The notes under the pieces: model-generated
Seen by the model: the letters and a program-made list of their open reading frames with translations, nothing else
What the model was told of the DNA's origin: nothing
The model's database searches: none
Origin: Otis tarda
Lineage: Eukaryota; Chordata; Aves; Otidiformes; Otididae
Assembly: GCA_026413225.1 (NCBI GenBank)
Contig: CM048554.1
Coordinates: 5,162,001 to 5,226,000, forward strand
DNA length: 64,000 bases
Reading direction: 5' to 3'
Translations under genes and position numbers: made by a program
Shown: positions 59,307-64,000 of the stretch, one piece after another
Numbering within the stretch: the first letter of the stretch is position 1
How the letters are laid out: each line of letters opens with the position of its first letter

Positions 59307-62115
59307 AACAAAAACACAGAGCAATGATATACGTATTATGTTCAAGAAACCTCAGAAGCCTGGCATAGCTCATTTCCAGATTCACAAGACAGATGTATGA
59401 AGAGCTGAACTGCTGTCACTTGTTGCATGCTTACTTAATCCCCACTCATCAGAGAGTGATCTCACAGTTAGGCCTATTATGACGGAAAATACTTAATATC
59501 TTAATTTTAAATAATCCAAACTTAACAATGACAGGCAAAACCAGAGGAAATGTAAGCAGATACTTCAGAGAATCACCACTCAAAGGAGCTTCTGGTCTTT
59601 CTCACAGCATCTCATAAACCATGTACCTTGTAGGACAAGGTGTCATTTGTGGTTTGTGGTTTTGTTTATTTTTTAAGTTCAACAACATCGTAATGAAATC
59701 CAGCTCTTGTGAGAACACCTAATTTCTCTAAACATTCAAAAAGCCCAAATATCTCATCTTGAGCACTGAAAAGAGGTACACTTGACTTTTTAATAACTTC
59801 ATATTCCCAAAAGCATACAACAAAGCCACTCTGACGTATAAGCATGTTCTGTATCTTAAAGTTAAAACCTCTTTAAACAGCTGAAGAGGATATTAGATGA
59901 CTGGCTCCATGATATCACAAAACTGAAGACCAATTGAATCAAAATTTAATACTGACATGCTCCCTTCTACACAGTGAGTATCACAAGACCCTATGCGGGT
60001 ATAAGATACCCTCTTTGGTACACAACCAAAGTCATCATTGCCCTCAATCTGTGCTGGATACAGTCCCATATATTTCAGTGTCTGGTAGTTTTGGATCCAC
60101 GACTGAGGAGATATGTCTATTCTTATTCTTAAGTAAGTTCACGTAACTGAATATACATACTGACTCCTGCTTGTTTCACAAAATATGGGTAAAGTCTTGT
60201 TTTTCTTTTAGACTTATGAACTCCTGATGCAAAAATAATGAAAAAAGCAAATAAATAATGGAAACAATAGCTTCTAGGTGCACAGTTCTTCGCTCCAGAC
60301 TACAATTGCTCAGTTACATGGGACAACACCCAAATAACACAAGACAAACTGTTCTCATTATAATGCAAGATATATATATTATCAACTGTATGTTTTGACA
60401 TATGTGAAAGCATATTTACATGTGTCCACTGTATGAAATTCAAGTTCCAGACTGAGAACGCTCCTTAAGAAAATTCATATTCAATATATACAGTGTAATT
60501 TTGTTCTTTGCACAGTTGTAACAGACAAATACAAAGTTTCTACCATATAGTTCCAAGACACAATATCCAACAGGACACAGACAGGAAAAGTTAAGTTTTC
60601 TTACTAAATATGCTCTTTACGAGCATTAAAAAAACCCAAACCAAACAAAACAGTTTTCAACAGAAATTTGCCCTGTTAATCTCAGTCTCAAAGGAAACCA
60701 GCATTTTACACTTGCAACTTGTCTCTTCTGATGAGAGTATTTCATCTCTGATTGCTCCTTACTCTTGAAGAACAAGATGAAATTCATGCACGTTAGCAAG
60801 GTTTATGCAATATACACATTAAAAAAAAAAAAGATTAAGACGCATCATATGCACGTGATCACACATCAACAAAACAGAAACATATAGGATCTCACTGTAG
60901 GTATTCTGTACCAAAAAAGCGCTTTATATATTAATCAAGTCAAAGAAGGAAAATACTGATATCTTTAATGACTCAAGTCTTCTAACCACACCTAATGCTG
61001 TCTACATAGCAAGCCATTTTCACTTTACACTGTTCAACAGGTATTTATCCTGATATAAGTAGAAAAGCCAAAAGTTTCTCCCCACTGCCCACCCCGGCCC
61101 TCCCTTTTCCAAATGTGCTTATTCCAGTGACAAAAAGTAGAAAAGTGATCAAAGGTAAAGCCTTAAGTGTCTCTTCAGTTAACATTACTAAAGCAGTTTG
61201 AGTTCTGTCAAAAGTATTCCGAGCTGGAAATGGCAGAACTGCATTGCATATGACAAGCTTGTATTGGCAAGAAATACACAACTTACTGACTGCAGAGTGA
61301 ATACTTCTTGTAGCAATCTCTTGAAGGGGAGGGCAGGGGGGAAGTGATGCTTTGGCAAAAATCCCCTGACCAAAATAATTTCCCTTAAACCTTTTTAAAG
61401 TTCAAACATATTTCAAACATTTAGCTGCCACTCTTTCTTGGCCTGAGGTTTTCAATTACTCAAACTCCTTGGGTCAAAAAAACTCAGCTGACAAGCTCAA
61501 GCTGTGCAGCATGCCTCCAAATTACTAAAAACTGAAAAATCTGGGGGCATACTGTATGATAAACTTTCAAAACAAACATCAATAAAAATGAAAGAGAAAG
61601 GTGCTTCAGTTAAAAGTGATAAAAATAAACCCATTGTACACAACATTTTTAATAGAAGACTAGTAAGGTGCCTTCTTTCACTGCCGTATCTCTTATCTGG
61701 TGCTTCTGTGGCATTTGGAAACAATAAACATTCAGCTAGAAAAGTCACAGTCCTGCCAAGCTACTGTAAAGAGTTAAAAGTCCTGATCTTCCTCAGGTCA
61801 GTACTTAAAGGAACACAAGCATAGATGATGATTTTACAGCTGGTGAACTGAGACTGTTACACCACTTTTCTCTCAGAAGACTTCAAACAGGCAAGATACA
61901 CTTCTTTTGATTGTCACGGCTGGAGTTATACAACACATAGCTTAAAAACCAAAGTATTAGCAAAGTATTAGCCCACAAAAAAAAAAAAAAGCAGCCTGCT
62001 GATAGAGCAGAGGTTTTGAGTAAACACAAATGACAAATCAAGTGTAAGCTTCAGCTTCAGACCTAGGGTCTGATACTTCTTTGGTCCAAGTGTACAGAAT
62101 ACACCACCGAAAATA

Positions 62116-62402
62116 CTATAGTTCATTGTCAGTCACCTGACTTTTACGCTGTCTTAATGAGCTGTCAGTCTCAGAATCAGCTAAAGGTTGTTCGCTTAAG
62201 TCTTCCATTTCTTCTTCCCCTGATTCTTTTCCAAGTGCTAAATCCTCCTCCGAGTCATCAGCACTTGAATTTGCTGCATCTCCTCCATCCGAGAGATCTT
62301 TTACTTCTGGAGTCTCTTCCGCATCATCTGTGGAAAGCTCTGCAGCCTCCTCTGGTTCTTCTAATGCTGCATTTTCCACATTATCCTTTGTAATTGCTTC
62401 TT
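62116..62402 (-). CDS. TMX4: TMX4 last coding exon, acidic cytosolic tail
   Basis: An acceptor TTTTGTTTAG is followed by 287 nt ending in TAG at 62118-62116. The encoded tail is mostly Glu, Asp, Ser and Ala, with runs such as EEPEEAAELSTDDAEE and EESGEEEMEDL-like stretches, then SLRQRKSQ. Di-arginine-type RQR is a known ER-localisation element in TMX-family tails. The terminal DNEL looks like a lumenal retrieval signal but faces the cytosol here. Confidence 0.88.
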
Positions 62403-63759
62403 CTAAACAAAAGAAGAGTTTCAAATACTGAAGTTAGACTGAATCTCAGAACAATGTCTTTTAAAGTTACATCACCATGTATATATTCCAAAATATTAAT
62501 GAACGTTATTACTGAAAACTTGTATGAGACTGTATTTTCCCTATTTTTCAACTATTTGAAATAAATCTTCATTAGTATTTCTCCTCCATTTTAATTTGTT
62601 TTTCCTCCATATCGTGCCTAGATAGCTTTATTTCTGTTCTACCAAGTTACAAACTAAAGACAGATCAATTTTACTTGACTCCTTGAAGAGGTATAATTAT
62701 TAAACAAATCAGTGGGACAGCAGTGAAATACTGGTAAGATCTGTCAGATAACAGCTGCTGTTGAGTCAACCAGCCAGCTGGATAGCACACTGCACAAGTA
62801 TGCATAGGTGCGTTTTCCTTTTGATAGTGATGAACATCTAAGAGTTTGAAGATGGTAGATTTCGCTAAATTCTTATTGGCAAGTGTCACAGATGTGTCTT
62901 CAAGAGCACATCAACACACATAAATGTACACAATTAAAAAATAAATTTTTCATTACAGTTAAGTTTTGACTCCACTTAATAGGACAAACTTACCAAAAGG
63001 CGTTCTGGCTTAACACACATGTGGTGCTGACAAGAAACTTTATTTCATGTGCAAGTTTTTGCCTCCCATATTCACAGGGAGCAGAATATTATTCAGAAGC
63101 CCTCTCACTAAGGATCAGGGAGATGTATGTTGTCTTCTTTTATTTGAAGGAGATGCAACACCTTCCCCCATCCTAGAGATCTGCAGTCTCTAGATTCATT
63201 TGATTCCCTCTATCTCCTCATTTCCCCAAATACAAATTAGAGAGAATTTTACCAGTTCAGAATGTTGCGTCTCCTAATGAAATACACAAAGTGCACATTA
63301 GGATGTGGAAGTGTCCTGCCAAAGCAAATTCCTTTCTATATTTAAGCAACAGGTCTAGTGAAAATGCACCTACACAAAATAGACAAACCCCAGTATCTTT
63401 TTTCAAGACTTCCTCATGTTGAATGCACTTCGCCTCTTCACAGTTGTAGAAGCTAGAACAAATTATTGTTGGTTTTGAGGGTTTTTTTGCTGCTTTGCTA
63501 CCCTCTATGTGGATGCTTTGACATCGATAATTTAGAGCCTAATACAGCAATTCTTGTTAGTGTGACTAAAATGAATACCTGGATTACTGGTTCACATCTA
63601 ACGAGAGATTGCTTGATATTGGTTCACATCTAAGTTCTCCCTCCTACAAGCGTACACTCAAACGTAAACTATCTCACCCACTTAAGAGGTCTTACCAGGT
63701 GTTTCAGCTCTGTGTCTTGACCTGGATGTACAAAGGCAGTCTGAAATCAAAACCAGCAT
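62116..63759 (-). CDS. TMX4: TMX4, thioredoxin-related transmembrane protein 4, C-terminal part (partial, continues beyond window)
   Basis: Two exons, 63759-63696 and 62402-62116, join in phase 1 (G|AA). The product runs from the end of the transmembrane segment into a long, very acidic cytosolic tail ending ...DSSLRQRKSQVTDNEL. The acidic tail plus SLRQRKSQ near the C terminus fits TMX4; TMX1 has a different end. TMX4 is a type I ER-membrane protein with a lumenal thioredoxin domain, whose exons lie upstream outside the window. The position beside HAO1 on the same strand agrees with mammalian synteny. Confidence 0.87.
62403..63695 (-). other. TMX4 last intron (1293 nt)
   Basis: The intron lies between a GTAAGA donor at 63695 and a TTTAG acceptor at 62403. 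No repeat family or exon-like block was recognised in it. Confidence 0.7.
63696..63759 (-). CDS. TMX4: TMX4 penultimate coding exon
   Basis: The exon is 64 nt, with an acceptor TTTATACAG after a T-rich tract and donor GTAAGA. It encodes MLVLISDCLC then TSRSRHRAETP. That is the cytosolic edge of the membrane helix followed by basic residues, as expected for a type I topology. It leaves phase 1, matching the last exon. Confidence 0.8.
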
Positions 63760-64000
63760 CTGTATAAAGGAAAAAAAAAAGCTTTTATTAGCAAATCATC
63801 CCAGCAGCCCCTGCACTACTAAGTACTTTTGTACTTATCCTTTTTAGATAGACATACAATAAAAATTTAGAACGTTATATTATCTTGCTCAGAGATAAGA
63901 GCTAAATAAAAACATGGACAAAAGCGTGTTCTTAGTGTATACCAATGAACATCCTCTGCTTTCTACTCCAAATTTTCTGCCTCCTACTTTCCTAAATTTA
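63760..64000 (-). other. TMX4 intron (partial), no feature seen
   Basis: The T-rich tract just upstream of the acceptor is the polypyrimidine tract of the penultimate exon. Nothing else was recognised up to the window edge. Confidence 0.6.

Larger units (their letters stand above)
57927..62115 (-). other. AT-rich block downstream of TMX4 stop, probably mostly its 3' UTR
   Basis: No supported coding sequence, CR1 or LTR was seen. The block is A/T-rich with many TTTT/AAAA runs and several polyadenylation hexamers on the minus strand. A perfect 10-bp inverted repeat with a 5-nt loop lies at 58435-58459. The 3' UTR reading is inferred from position and composition only; the limit is not known. 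Confidence 0.4.

Noticed and set aside
1-64000. CRISPR arrays, tRNA/rRNA genes, prokaryotic operons
   Set aside because: No regularly spaced repeats, cloverleaf-type genes or rRNA stretches were recognised; the sequence is typical vertebrate.

Overview
This is a stretch of vertebrate, almost certainly bird, chromosome. The bird call rests on several CR1 LINE 3' ends with the typical ATTCTATGATTCT-like tail, on a solo LTR of the bird ERVL type, on sparse repeats with short introns, and on the gene order TMX4-HAO1. HAO1 and TMX4 are also neighbours on the same strand in mammals (human 20p12), so this is conserved synteny. No bacterial-style operons, rRNA, tRNA, CRISPR or phage features were seen.

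Layout. Positions 1-27.2 kb are the non-coding flank downstream of HAO1. In mammals this is the side facing the BMP2 gene desert. It holds a CR1 on the minus strand (about 3.67-4.19 kb), a solo LTR with an exact 5-bp target-site duplication (4915-6055), two relics of a palindromic MITE-like repeat (3035-3085 and 22665-22749), and a CR1 on the plus strand (about 26.57-27.08 kb). No gene could be supported there. Positions 27.2-53.5 kb hold HAO1 on the minus strand. All eight coding exons could be placed to the base with GT/AG junctions. They give an intact 370-residue (S)-2-hydroxyacid (glycolate) oxidase with the expected FMN and catalytic residues and a C-terminal SKI peroxisomal signal. Its introns carry CR1 pieces, three old MIR/CORE-SINE-like relics and a 26-bp near-perfect hairpin. 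Just upstream of the start codon are TATA-, HNF1- and NR5A2-like sites, fitting a liver promoter. Positions 53.5-62.1 kb are the HAO1-TMX4 interval, whose right part is probably the TMX4 3' UTR; it also has one orphan exon-like block at 57730-57926. Positions 62.1-64.0 kb hold the last two coding exons of TMX4 on the minus strand, and the gene continues beyond the window.

How the genes work. HAO1 makes glyoxylate and H2O2 from glycolate in liver peroxisomes. TMX4 is an ER-membrane thioredoxin-family protein. They share a location, not a pathway. Nothing in the window looks like an undescribed multi-gene system. The most unusual items are the intron-5 hairpin, the orphan exon-like block and the ancient SINE/MITE relics.
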